Source: Aphis gossypii
Lineage: Eukaryota; Arthropoda; Insecta; Hemiptera; Aphididae
Assembly: GCF_020184175.1 (NCBI RefSeq)
Contig: NC_065530.1
Span: 42,261,260 to 42,325,259, forward strand
Direction of reading: 5' to 3'
Length of the DNA stretch: 64,000 nt
Shown here: piece after piece, positions 11,301 through 24,745 of the stretch
How the letters are laid out: each line of letters starts with the position of its first letter
Position numbering within the stretch: position 1 is the stretch's first letter
Notes under the pieces: model-generated
What the model saw: only the letters and a program-made list of their open reading frames with translations
What the model was told of the DNA's origin: nothing
The model's database searches: none
Position numbers and translations under genes: made by a program

Positions 11301-13034
11301 TATATATATATATACTATTATTATTGTGTTATATATACGCGCGTAGTTGCATTCTTATGCTTTGCATTCTTTGCCCGGAAACTTTTTCCTCTGCAGTTTC
11401 TCTCTGCGCTTTAGTGCGCCGACACTACGTTCAACTAACAGGAATACACTACTTTTTAACTTATTAAAGTATTAACATATAAATAATCGACGGTGAATAT
11501 AAGCCAGAGTATGGTGCAAAATATAAACAATTTTTAGAAGGCATTAACATTTTAATAATAAATCATTACTTAATGATTGTTAAGTAGTTTCGTTCAGATT
11601 TCCTACGAAAAAAGCGGTTCTAGGGTGACGCTACTGTATATAGATATGGAACTACTGTGTAGGAGCATTGACATTCGAGATGATAATTTGTCCGTCAATA
11701 CTTAGGTCAAAATATTTTATTGTTGTAAACATACCTATACTGATATTATAATGATATTATTCTACTAGTGATATAAAAACCCGCAGATAAAAGTATAAAT
11801 TTTAAAACTATGGTCACAGACTTAGACATTTATTTCATACGTAAACTTTTAAATTAAATGATTTCTTGTCCTGAATTAATGAGACCTATACATTTTATGT
11901 CCCTCAATACTTGTCTCGTTCTTGTTTCATACATTTCCAATTAAAACCCACAACACTTCACATTATGGTTACAATAGATTGTATCTTTTGAGAATACAAC
12001 AAATTAAACGACATTGATCTATTCAATATATGAAACGCCCGTTTCTAAAGTGATTTACCTGTTTACATTTCCCTTTGTCTATATCCATATGGGACTTTGA
12101 AATTTTCTTTTTATCCCTAGTTGTAATATAGTCAATTAAATTTTTTTCAAATTTAAATTGTATTTATTATGTACCATAACACACAAATATATGAATATAT
12201 TTACATATTATGTAATATCCTGGAGCCTACGTGGGAGTATTTTTTGACAAATAAATATATAAAATAGTTTAAGCGCTCCTCTAAAAAATATTTGAAAATT
12301 TACCCTCGACACACTATCCACAAGGAAAAACTATGTATATTTCCAAAGTTTTAATATAAATTTAATATATTTGATGTGTGTCTTCGTGATGAAAAAACAA
12401 ACAACGTATATTACAAAATGTTGAATCCAGTTTTAATTATACATAACGTAAAACAAAATAATTTTTTTCAAATACAATCCATGGTTCTAAAGTTTTATTT
12501 TACCCAATAAAAGAAAATAAAACAGAATATTCATTCGATTTATCATTCACCGTGTACTACATTTAGTGGTTTTTTCTTGTAATTTTTTTTTAGGGAAAGA
12601 GAAAAATCACGATGACTTTTAATATCGATAACGCATTGCCGCACGAAAGATTTTATATAGGCCGAGTGTAGAGTGCAACGTTATATTATATAAACGAGGT
12701 ACCTATATATAAACCGTTGTCGTCGTCGTCTATAATCGAAATTCAATCCCGCGGCCGGAAGGGACACGACTCTGCAGCAGCATATATATACTGTTCCCTC
12801 TCGGCCTTGTCCAAAGTCGTTCGCGATAACGACAGTTTGATTGATGACGACCGTACGGACTTCGGACTTATAAATATAATAAATCGCGTGCGTGGTCCGA
12901 TTCGCCATCAGAAAGCAAAACAAAAACTCACGCCCGCGGTCACCGCCGTCTCGGAGAAAGAGAGAACCGATGACGTCTGTCAAACGCTACTCTATTAATC
13001 CCCCGACTTGTCGCCGATTTCTCTTTGTTATCCT

Positions 13035-13087
13035 ACACACACACATTATGTGTGTGTGTGTGGTGTGTGTGTGTGTATATATATATA
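13035..13087. repeat. AC/TG inverted microsatellite followed by TA
   Basis: An AC tract (13035-13046) runs straight into a TG tract (13048-13059) as a perfect 12-bp inverted repeat with a one-base centre. It continues as an interrupted TG tract to about 13077 and then TA to 13087. It could form a hairpin or cruciform. It sits inside a GC-richer island. Confidence 0.95.
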
Positions 13088-15055
13088 CCGTGGTTATGGT
13101 CGAGACGTTTTGGACGGAGCGAAAATTGCAGCACGCCCGCCGGCACCTCGCGATCCATCCGTTTGCTACTCGACGGCGATGTGTTTATTACGACGAATAT
13201 ATCACCACGATAGAGCGACGACGTCCAACTCGTAAATGGCTTTTATAAACAAACCCCTATACGTTATACACCTACGTGTATAATACGCGAACGTGCCACT
13301 CTTCCGGGACGCCCCTTCACGTCCTTAACATAATCTACCACCAACACACCAGCCCCTACCCCAATCTACCGACGACAGTGAACGGTACGAGTCGACTAAC
13401 CTGACCACGGATCCCCGAGAACCGAAAGCCTCGTTAGAGAAAAGCACATTGTACCGTACATACGCTAAAGCACACCACGGTACGTGCGATTAATATTGAT
13501 TGTGTTTAAGTGTATTTACATTACTGCACTGTATAATATAAATCATATTCATGGGGTGTAGAGCGGAGACATTTTTTTTTTTTTTTAGTGATATTATATA
13601 CATTATACGTATATAATTGTGTATAATATAGAGGTATTATGTACATACGGTGAGGTAAACACTAATTTTCTCGAACGTTTTTGGAGTAGATTACCAACGT
13701 TTTGCCTGTAATGCCTCTATCCTCAATAACCACTAATCGATATACTTATAAGTTAGCTTACTAATTAATTTCTGGTTTGAAATTGAGTTCTATGTATATA
13801 GAAGTTGCGGAAGTTAGGTACACACTTCTGCAGTGACACGAATAAATTAGTTGGTATTCGAGTTGCAAACATAGTCTATAACGTAAAAGCTATAATATGT
13901 AATAGCGCTGTACTTAAAGATCTACAAATGGTCTAATGAATTATAGTACAAAATCCAAGAGTGATAACCAAACCTAGTAATAGCATAAGTTCCAAATATG
14001 ATGCATTTTAAACAAAAAATACAATTTACATAATAATATTTTTATTTTATTGTTAAATCTCGCTTTACTGTAAAAAAAAAATTGTTGAAACAATAAGATC
14101 ACAAAATGTAAAATTTTGAAAAATTGAAACTCACATTCAAAAATACTTTATAGTTGTAAAAAATTAGTTTGTTATTTAGTCCAACGACCAAGTTTCACCA
14201 AAAGGAAATCTATGTGATTTCCCAAACGTTACAATTACTATCCCGTGAACCATGACAGCGTTAGGATAGGGATCAATATTGGTAAGATGAACCTGGCTTG
14301 ATGGATAAATCTCTCCTACGATTCTCGGTAAATGTTTGCGGAAATTTATGAATTAATTTACATAAAAATATTTGTCACATTCAAATAAACTTCAGAAGTC
14401 TAATCGAAGAGTGTCTCTATCGATATCAATCTATTGAAAGTGTCTAATGATTCATAACGTCATGTAAATGTGTAGTAATAATTTATCACATTGGACATTC
14501 ATCAAACCTATAATATTATACGTTCGTTATGAGAGAAAATCGTAAAATCAGACGTTCGACTATAATTCGACGACGATCTCGTAAACAAGTCGGTACGACA
14601 GTATAATAATATAATATTTATTAGACGTAGGTATAGTTATAGGTCGTGTTACTGATTATATTACGTCGTATACAGCGTATTGTATTATGGTGGATGGCAC
14701 TGCCGAAAATAACGACGAAACGGACGGTATAAAATGTGCAGACATGAAAAATTCATCGCGTCATCTCGTCGCAGGTTTCGAGTAAAAATAAAATAATAAT
14801 AAAGATAATAATAACCGCTAACAATCTGTGCGGCGTCCGGCTTCAGCACGCGTCTGTCCCCGGCGGCCGACTAAATCACCCTCGGGAATTTCTACACGCA
14901 GCTGAGGGTACGGTATACACACTTACACACACACACACCCACACACTCACACATATTTGTATAAAAATCTCTCTAAAAGTGTATATATATATATTATATT
15001 GTTCGGGGGCGAGTATCCCCTTACGCTGACTGCTTCTTTATTACCTTTCGAGTAC

Positions 15056-15075
15056 CTGCCACGCGAGCCACTCAT
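15056..15075 (-). CDS. Candidate VGlut start exon (MSGSRG-)
   Basis: On the minus strand an ATG at 15075 with A at -3 opens MSGSRG and leaves two bases (AG) before a gtactc donor at 15055. This is the phase needed to join the exon starting at 9790 (AG+C = Ser). The donor is weak and the link would need a 5.3-kb intron. A stronger donor (gtaagt at 11082-11077, minus) could end a 5' untranslated exon of the same gene. An inference only. Confidence 0.22.
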
Positions 15076-16970
15076 GATTTGATATCCGATACAATATAAT
15101 ATCGAGTCCCGTTCAAAATTAGCGTAAATCGTTCGATGTTTAACGACGATAATAATAATAATATACTCCACAGCATAATATAGTAGGTATATTATATTAT
15201 TATATATGATGGAATACATCGCTGCAGCAGATGAATGAAATTATATTATACGTATACGTAGTATATTATATAATACCTATGACGTTTGTGTCTATGTATT
15301 TATTAATATTATTACGTGTACTCCGTCGAAAATCACCAACAGTTAAACTATATTCAATGAATTATTAGTATACCCAGTATAATAATAAATAATAATTAAT
15401 ATGATAAAGCGTGTTTCGTGCAGATACATAAAATAATAATCAAGTCAAGTGTAAGAACTAAGTAGTTAAAAAGTTTTTTTTTTTAATACTATTTATGTTA
15501 CTAGTTAAAATGATTGCTGAAATACTTAGGTTTTTTGGTCGATTTAAAAACAATCACTCAAATTAAAATCAAAAATATTTTTACAATTTTTTTTTACGGT
15601 TTTAAATAAAAATGATCTAATACCTTCCACTAACAATAATAATAGTAATTACTAGTGTTAGAATTTATATGCAATAAAAATTATCGCAAATAATATAATT
15701 AAATATTTTATTATCAATTGTAAATCATTTGTTACAAATTGTCATTATTACTTTGAATTTTTGGAATTCTTCGAAATTCGTATGTAAATGTTAAATTAAA
15801 ATGTCACACACAAACAAATAATGTTGTATCTACGTACTCGATCATCAATTCGCGTTCATATATCTATCAATAAGATAAAATTGTATTCTTTATTTGATAA
15901 TCGACATTGTCAGTTTATAAATAATATATTTATGGCAAATGAAATAATCATTGCAGATAAATATGATTTTACATTAGTTTTTTTTAAAATAATAATCAAC
16001 AACTTTATAAGTATGTAATTATATGCCTTTCAGTAAAAATTATATGAACTAAATCGTGGATATAATATTGTACATGCTAATATATTTGAAGTATAAAAAA
16101 AAAATACTCTAATACATAGAAATTCTAACACTAGTAATATTTGCTAATACATTAGTAGATATTATTATAGTAGTACAATTTTTGTTACATATGGATAAAG
16201 AATAATTACTAATTAAACGAAAATTAACATTCCTAAAAATATATTATCAATAACTATTAACTTCTGACTTAACGTTCTTAGTTCTTTAATTTGAGTTAAT
16301 TACGTTCATTAACTTGTTCACCTCTGATAATACTATAATAATATAATAATATATAGATCATCTACTATTATTGGCATTTCCTAAACACCTATATTTCATT
16401 TTTCGACGGTCTATGAAATATGAATATAATAACAATTAACAAGTAATAAATTCCAGTCCTGACTCCTGAGCCATCATAAATATAATACAGAATGATCAAA
16501 ATTAAAATAATAATAATAAAGTTAAATAAAATGGTCCATCAATGTTATGTACACACACCAAGAGTACAATAATAACGCACTGTTATATTATATTGTATAC
16601 AATATAAGCGAAAAAACGGGACGTTAGTGTATTATAATAGTATATTATTATACACATTTATAGTCTACTTGCCGCGTAGGAAGTCCTTGTTATATAATAT
16701 TTTATATCGCCGCAGAGAGTATATAATATAGGATTAAGAGGATCTTCGGGCGTGGTATACAAAATATTATATGCTGCAGCGAGGGCAGTTTTGTTTGTTA
16801 AAGCTTCAAATATCCATCGCCGTACACGCGTTGCCTATTGTGTACGCCGGCAAAGGATTTTCGATATATTATTATGATTACTTCATCGATCAATATTTTA
16901 TACACTACGGCAGTATATTATGTGTTTCACCGTTAGAATTTTCATCATAAATAAATAAATAATAAAATAA

Positions 16971-17300
16971 TACCGGGTGGTCCATTTAACGCAAGACTCT
17001 CATTATCATTTTAAAAGATACAAACATTTTTGAAAATATATATTTTAAAGTCATTAAAAAATAATATTTAAAAAAAAATATTTTTTTTTAACGGCAATCA
17101 TATGCATTGTGATTCCGTATATCATAGAAGAATATATCTTCAATTACATTAAATTAAAAAAAAAAAATTAAAATTAAAATAAATTGTATACTTAAATATT
17201 ATTTTTATCAAAAAGTATTTTTGCAATGTCATCAAATTACACGAAAAAAAATATTTTAAGAAAGTTAAGCTATTTTAAATAATAAGTGATGACACTTAAA
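16971..17300 (+). mobile_element. Possible TA-flanked transposon end
   Basis: TA followed by CCGGGTGGTCCATTTAACGC, which resembles the terminal pattern of the element at 49404 (TA then CAGGGTGATTCACC). No matching inverted end was found on the right, so the element may be truncated or the likeness accidental. The end coordinate is arbitrary. Confidence 0.3.
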
Positions 17301-19051
17301 CGGATCCTAACGGATTCATACAATATATTATTTACGTTATGAAATTTTGAAACAATTATTATAGTGCTGTGAACTCTTTTGTTATACATACTAAATTCAT
17401 ATCGACAGGCCGATTTCCGATGATTTGAGTATATTCTATCATCAACGTATAATATTATATTATATCAGATAAAAAAAAAGAAAAAACATCTATAATTACT
17501 GTATTATATTATTTAGAATTAAGTTATTATAAGCTAAATCTATGTATTTTAAAGTTAAATTGTTTGTAAAATTGAACGATAACTGTACAATCGCATCAAT
17601 CTATTTAGTTAAATTAAGTGAGTATTGAATATGATAATATTATAATTTATAATAAATTTAAATTAAGTAAAACGAGACGTTATACGTTACAAGAACTATT
17701 AAAGTATTGTTCTTAACCTATATATGCACATGATCACCTATATAATGTGTACAAAAAAAAAAAAATTATAATTGTGCTTTAACGTCTGCACAAGCACAAA
17801 TCGTGAGTGGTCCTAAAGAGTGCTTGGCGCCCTGAATCCTATAGCTAGACTTTAGATCGCACAGCTATTAGCCAAGTGCACTTTAAAATAACGATTGTTG
17901 CTAGTTCAACAATTAATTAAAACAAATTAATATATTGATTTTGATTTACGACAATGCACATAAAATGATAACGGTGGCATTTATTGCGATTGTGGATGTG
18001 TCCTTTACACTTTTTTACAAAAACACTCATATTAGTCATTAATGTATAAGTAGATAATTTGCACCGATAATGTCCTTTTCCAACTAATATTATATATTTT
18101 TCGCATCACTAAGTATACGTAACTATGTAAGTAATACATATTTTTTCATTTAATCGGTCTTTTATTTTTAAATAGGTAGGTACGTAAAATTCCATATTGT
18201 TTACAGATAAACCACTAAAAACTGTTTAGACGTAGTAATTAACATTGACTACCGTTGGGTATATCATAATTCATAATATTAAAGAGAGTGACACTTCATT
18301 GAATCATCGTAGAATAACTATAATTCATGAGGCATGTTAAAAAAAAAGAAAACTGGAATAAATGTTTTAACGGTTAATCTAGACATGGTATCACTTTAAA
18401 CTATAAACATATATATTTTCCACGTATTATTAGGTGAAAACTTAGTTCTATACTGTAAACTTAAGTATGAAATTACCGTATAATATATGAAAAATGGTAA
18501 GATCACTGGTACCGCTAAATTTTGTTTGCAGGAAGAGAGTATTTTGAAGTATTTAAATTACGTGTAACATAATAATTTATGTATTTATTAAAAAATATAA
18601 GACTATAAATGCTTATACCTCGTGTTATATGCTTCTGTGTGAACTAGACGGTTTGTTTTATCAACAAACTTTCCGCGGGGTATGATATTATTATTATCAT
18701 TATTATGTATACCTGATCAACGTACCCGCCGTTTTTGCGATCGCCTTTATTAAGAAGGACGCGCGCTCATCATTTCCCTCGTCATAAATCACGACGAAAA
18801 GAAAGAGGAAAAAAAATGAAAACGACATAATAAACCTCCACCCTACTTCCACCGCAACTCAGCAAAACTGTAGACCCGCCACTTGCAGTATCCGCGGCGG
18901 CAAACTCGCACTTCAAACGATATCAATTTTACCCGGCAATTTGTGAAAGGCAAATATACACGCGAAGCGATGACGGCGGCGGTCCCGCAATACATATTAT
19001 TATATACATACAGGACGGTGCGGAGGCGGTGTACGCGCTGAACGGTGTGGC

Positions 19052-19070
19052 ATATATATATATATATATG
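19052..19070. repeat. TA microsatellite
   Basis: Pure TA dinucleotide run within a GC-richer island. Confidence 0.85.
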
Positions 19071-22000
19071 TTTATTATATATTGAAGCTCGACGTGTCCC
19101 TTTGCCGAGTGCGGCGCGCGGTGAAGTTTATTAAATCTTTGCCGAGTCTATTGACTGAGCGAGCGAACAGCCGCCGTTCAGAGAATGTTGCCGAATATTA
19201 AAACGGCACAAAAGGAAGCCGCGCGCAATACACTCGTGGGCTGCGACGACTGCGTGCGGTTTATATTGGTTTCGGGTCCCCAAATACACGTATAATAACA
19301 GTGTATAATGTGTATATATATATATGTAGACATAGATATAGTGTTTTAATGCTGTGCGTGTAACTTAAAATATATACGCGTAATATAATAGGACGAAACT
19401 TTTCGACCAGACAACGAAAAGATATCATGTTAAACGCATACTGAAATAAATAGACGACATAATATTATATATTTTTTGCATAGGCATAACATGTATACAA
19501 TAAATGTATGCGTTTACTATCAGATACATACGATAAATTTTTAGAGTTTATTGACAGATGGTATTTTACTCCGATTTTCCAATTTTATTACTTGTGTTTA
19601 TTATATTTATATTAAGATATGTATACACTTTTGCAGTGCAAATTCTGACAGTACAACGCTGTCGTATTGAACAGTTTTTAGATTCATGAATTTTTTTTAA
19701 CACGTAACATTTGAAAATAATAACACATTTTAGACTCTGCAGGTATTTCTAATAATTTTACCGATATTTTAATTCATTTCTGAAATGTGAAATGTGAACG
19801 CAATCGCTATGAATATCGAACTAACTGAAAATATCACGATATTGCTGTTCAATATTATTCGATATTTCGAAAACAAATTGATAATTTTTACGAAAACTGC
19901 ATATATATATATATATATAGTATATCATATTAAACTACAGTATAAACTAGGGATATTGAAAATTACGGTAATATAGTAATATTTATATTTTATAGTGCAA
20001 TACATTTTTAATGTAGTATTCAAAAATAGAAAATAATTATAAAATATTACGTCATCACTAAAAATCCGATAAAGGTATTTACTTCATATTTTATTAACTG
20101 CCTATCGGTCCATCGTATAATAATATATGTATATTTCTAAAATATTTAGTTAATACTATAATACAAGATACATCACGATCGTACAATACGAAACGTAATA
20201 ATGATCATCGAAACAAATTTTCAATTACTTTCAAAAACCTTTACTCGATATTTTAAAACTCCACCCGCAAACTTACTTTTAATCACTCAGACTACTAAAT
20301 AAGATATTTACGCGTATTGTACAACTGACGACCGTAACAATACCTATATTACTAGTAGTATATTAGTGGTACATAGGCTTTCGAACCCGTAACTATTTTA
20401 ACTCAGTTCCGCACAAACGTTTCTAGCCACTAAAGACCGCCGTAGCGGAGCACTACGCGCGTACTCGCTGCGGTTACAAAATCGGTACAAAAGCGTTTGT
20501 ACACATACAAGCGTCACTAAAATTCATGGGTGTGCGAGTGTGTGTGCTGAACTAAGACGGTAGATGTGGATGTACAAATCCTTTTATGAAGTCTATGTAT
20601 ACACAGGACGGTTCCCATGGAGGCTTTGCGTGGTTTTTATTCACCCCTCCGCGACCGCGGCTATAAGGACCATCATCGTCCATTGTCAGTCGCCCATCGG
20701 TTTGTATATATATATTGTGTGGGTGTATGTGTGTAGGCGCAATGCTTGCAGGCGTCTCATTCTTTCGAAAATCACATCCGCAAAGACGTAGTTCATCCCG
20801 CTCGTCCGGTTCCGGTCGCTTTTCCATTATTTGATTAGCTCCTCGGCGCACGCGTTATCCGTTGTAAAATCACAATTTCGTAAGACTTATACATACACAT
20901 ACTTGTTTTTAGTATGCACTATTTTGCTGAGACAGAGGGATAAGTGTATACGTATATGTTTAATATTGTATATTGGTGGCTGGTGTATAAGAATTTGTCA
21001 ATATTTGTCCTGTATTAATTTTGTTTTGAAAATCTGAGCACTCCATAATAAGTTTTCATGAAAACTCCAACGTATTATAAATTACGATTAATATATTTTA
21101 CAAATGGAGATGAATAGAAAAAAGTAAGTACAATAAAGAACGGACAATTTAAACCGTAAAACCTAAGAGAACAACTATTTTTTATAAACCACGTAATGGA
21201 CGAAAAATAAAATAAGTGTCATCACACTTTTTCTCACTTTTCAGGAAAGAGGTTTTCAGACACACAATGATATTTATTTTCTCAATAACACTCACAACGA
21301 CTTTATAAAATTACATACACATTAGTTGTGTTGTGTACTATGTACAGGACAATATTTAATTCAATCCTATTTAAATATCAAGATTCTAAAATTATTTATC
21401 TAAAATTAACAAAAATAAATAAAAAAACGTTTCTAACCGTTTTTTTAGACATACGAGTAAATAACTAATATTAATCAATAATAGTTATTGAAAGTCGAAA
21501 GAATAAAATGTTTCATTTAATCAAAATATTTTTATCTAGTTAGATCTATTCTATAATTAATATAATGAATAACTACGAAACCATATATTATTGTAATATT
21601 TGTGCATTGTGATAAAAACGAAAGAATCACAAATATGTTTTTTGCGTCTGATAAATTGTTGGTAGGTATAGTATAAAATACAAATACATTTTCGCATAGT
21701 AGAACTATTTTATTCTTTAAGAATTGTTATCAGTTACTAGCTAAAGTGCTTGACAAATATATAAAAAATTATTCATATTAACTATCAAAATGAAAGATTT
21801 TTAACAATTTCTCGGTTAGATCTTCCTTAGTCCAAGCTTAATGCACAGATAATACTTATGTATACGAATAAATTACTGTGGTAATTGAATTATAACAGTT
21901 GTAATGAGGTAGGAAAAGTATATAAAATAATAAAACGTAAAATATAAATTATTATATTATTATTATTATGACCGCCGGACAGCGGCGGCGGCTGCGTACG

Positions 22001-24193
22001 AGACTCGGCATGTTCCTTTCTGTGTACTTATTGAAATGAAATCGTTACTGCACGATTCGAAGAAATAAATCTTAATAACGCTATTGTTTTATGTTTATTC
22101 GACCTTAAACTTTTTTTAATGCTACGCCGCGCTGGTTGAACGACTTTATACAGGAGATTATTATCGTTTATAAAATACGATCCACCCTTTTGTACGATAA
22201 TATATCTCATCGCTGTAATCTCGGAAGTTTGAAAATGATATTATATCCAGAAAAACTCCACCGCACGCAGAGCTTAATACATATAATAATATTATTATGC
22301 GCCTATTTTTATATATAAATAATATTTTCTTTCGACGTCGTACAAGGGCGACTTCAATGCGGACTAAGTCGGTGGCAAAATTACCTCGGTATAAACGTGC
22401 GTAAAACGTATAGGTATAATAGGTATAATATAAATACATTTTCAAAGAGATTTGTCTTTGAACATGTTTGATAGAGCAAAAAAAAAAAATAATAAATATA
22501 TATGTGAACGTACGAACGAACGATGACGAAATCGCGCGGACCGAGTTTTTACCACGCGCGAAATCCTATTTGTTGTGCCGATGCGTTGACAAGACGCTCA
22601 GTGCTCGGTCTTTTCAATGTTTGGGGATTACAAGCGTAGGGTAATAATAATACCCTTCTGCTCCTTTTTTTCCTTCTTTTTTTTCGTCACCGAAAGATTA
22701 TGTATGTCAATGATTTCCCCCGGGACCGAGGCGGATGATAATTGATTTCGTAGTATTTCAGCTCATTTATCCGCGAAAACTTTCTCGTGCTTCTGCAGCC
22801 AACTTGTCCCCTACCCTGCGCTCGCCGCCGCAATCGCCCGACCCTACACCTCCAATCGCGCTATGTTATAATATTATATATATATGTATAAGCGTTGGCT
22901 AAGAGATAATAATAATATATAAAAGTCGTTATCCGCGTTCTTTTCTCATTTCCATTTAAATCCGTTTGATATATCGTCGCAGTTAATTACTTCACAAGAC
23001 ATTTTGTTCTCCGACCGGATTTAATTAACATATTATACATTTTATATTATCTTATTTTTTTCCGCGCGGACCTACTCGTTTTTTTGCGAGATAATAAATA
23101 CATTTGTTTTTCGTTTTGCTTCGTAAAACGCTACGAACGAAGTGAGCCGTCGTCGTGAATAAGAAATAAAATGGTGATAAAACTTAAATATACTATAAGT
23201 ATAAAAGGCGAGTACAGGTACACGAATTGAATGTATTTTGCTACGTTCATTTATAAATGAAAAATGACTATTATGAGTATATGAATATCTATAAACCGTA
23301 TTGTCCGTATCGAAAAATTCGATTTATTCTCCACGCCAAAGTTTTCAATCGTAATGGTATTTGTGTGGGAGGTAGGAGGATAAAAATCTGAAGTTATATA
23401 GGTACAGTGAAAAAATAATATTTATGATAATTTATTTAATATAAAATGTGCGGCATATTGTACGATTTTTTTTATTTCTGAACATTGTATTATTTGTTTT
23501 ATTCGAATTATTGTATCACTTATTAATATCAACGTTATCTGTTAATTTGTTAAAAACAAGATCATAAGATAATATTCTAATTTAGATATAGATTATCATC
23601 GTCGCCGAGGAAAGCAAAGTTTATTCTTACCTATTACGGGGAAAGCACAATATAATAGGTATTTATACACTTTGTTTGGTGAAATTCGGTGTTTTAATTT
23701 TAATGAAAACATTTTATTATTATTATTATTATTAATTATTGAGGTGTACTAAAAAAATCCTTGAACAACTAGACAATGCGTAAATTTATTCTAGTTAACT
23801 AGAACTACTTTAATGTATCTAAAAATATATATTACGAAACTCTGGACAATAAAAAACCGTGCAAACGCTATATAGAAGATTCAAAACCCAAATGTTTAAT
23901 ATATTTATATTTTACCTACAAACGATGCAGCGGGCGCACGGTATTAGAACAAAAACCACACTCCGTATACAAATACAACCCTCTTGACGGCGTGCGATAC
24001 ACGACACCACGATTCAAATATTTTTGCTCCTATTATGCAGTATATATGCTTGTCTCTATGTACACACAGACCTATACGCACACCAATACACCCACACACA
24101 GACATATATATTATAATCGACTCTTTCGAAACCGAATCGAAAATCTTGACTTTTACGTCACGTGGACCATTGTCAAGGACCCCGCCGCCGCCA

Positions 24194-24217
24194 CAGCAGC
24201 AGCAGCAGCAGCAGCAG
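24194..24217 (+). repeat. (CAG)8 trinucleotide repeat
   Basis: Eight perfect CAG units, preceded by CCG units. In the plus strand an open frame runs through it (poly-Gln or poly-Ala depending on frame), but no flanking protein feature supports coding. Confidence 0.95.
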
Positions 24218-24539
24218 GTCCACGAGAAACAACCCTTCTACATACCGTTTTATTGTCATCGTGACGAGGAATTGTTTTCCAACTCATCGGCTGCGATGAG
24301 GGTTCCACATTCGCGTGTATGTATATAATGACGTCGGACCCATTAGCGTGATTAATTCCGGTCGTTCCTTACGTTACGCATAGTAGCAGTGGTGGCGTGA
24401 GGACTGCAGGCGCACACGTACAATCATGCACATATACATATATATTATGGTCGTTTATCGATTAGAAATTGCGTCCTACTCCGACTACCAAGGCAAGACA
24501 TGGTACATGTAATAATAATGCGTACTGGTCAAAGTGAGA

Positions 24540-24745
24540 GTGATGAGGGGGTTGACTTTTTAACAAAATTTAATATAGTTCCCTCTCATAAACCTCTTGC
24601 ATACAAGGGCGCCCGCAATGACCACCAGGGGCAACTATCATCATGTCTTCCCGACGGATTTTATTGTGAATTATTATTTCTCATCGATCAATCTAACCTT
24701 ACACTTAACCGCATTTGGAATTTGATAGTAGGCCCGCTAGATAAT
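24540..24745. repeat. Possible transposon remnant
   Basis: A block with composition unlike its surroundings. It contains GGGCGCCC and, near 24627, CAGGGGCAACTATCATCATG, a start reminiscent of hAT-type element ends. No clean inverted repeat or target duplication was found. Confidence 0.25.

Larger units (their letters stand above)
9791..15055. other. Upstream VGlut region or first introns
   Basis: AT-rich DNA with GC-richer islands at about 11000-11430, 12600-13480 and 14560-15120. The islands carry many CpGs and splice-like sites but no convincing conserved coding frame. They are plausible promoter or leader DNA for VGlut. Confidence 0.5.

Noticed and set aside
12681..13248. Several overlapping frames on both strands in the 12.6-13.5 kb island
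   Set aside because: They run through the AC/TG microsatellite and overlap in multiple frames; no conserved domain.
14922..14953. AC-rich tract as a CRISPR-like or regulatory array
   Set aside because: Simple interrupted AC microsatellite; no spacers. No CRISPR array or bacterial operon is present anywhere in the window.
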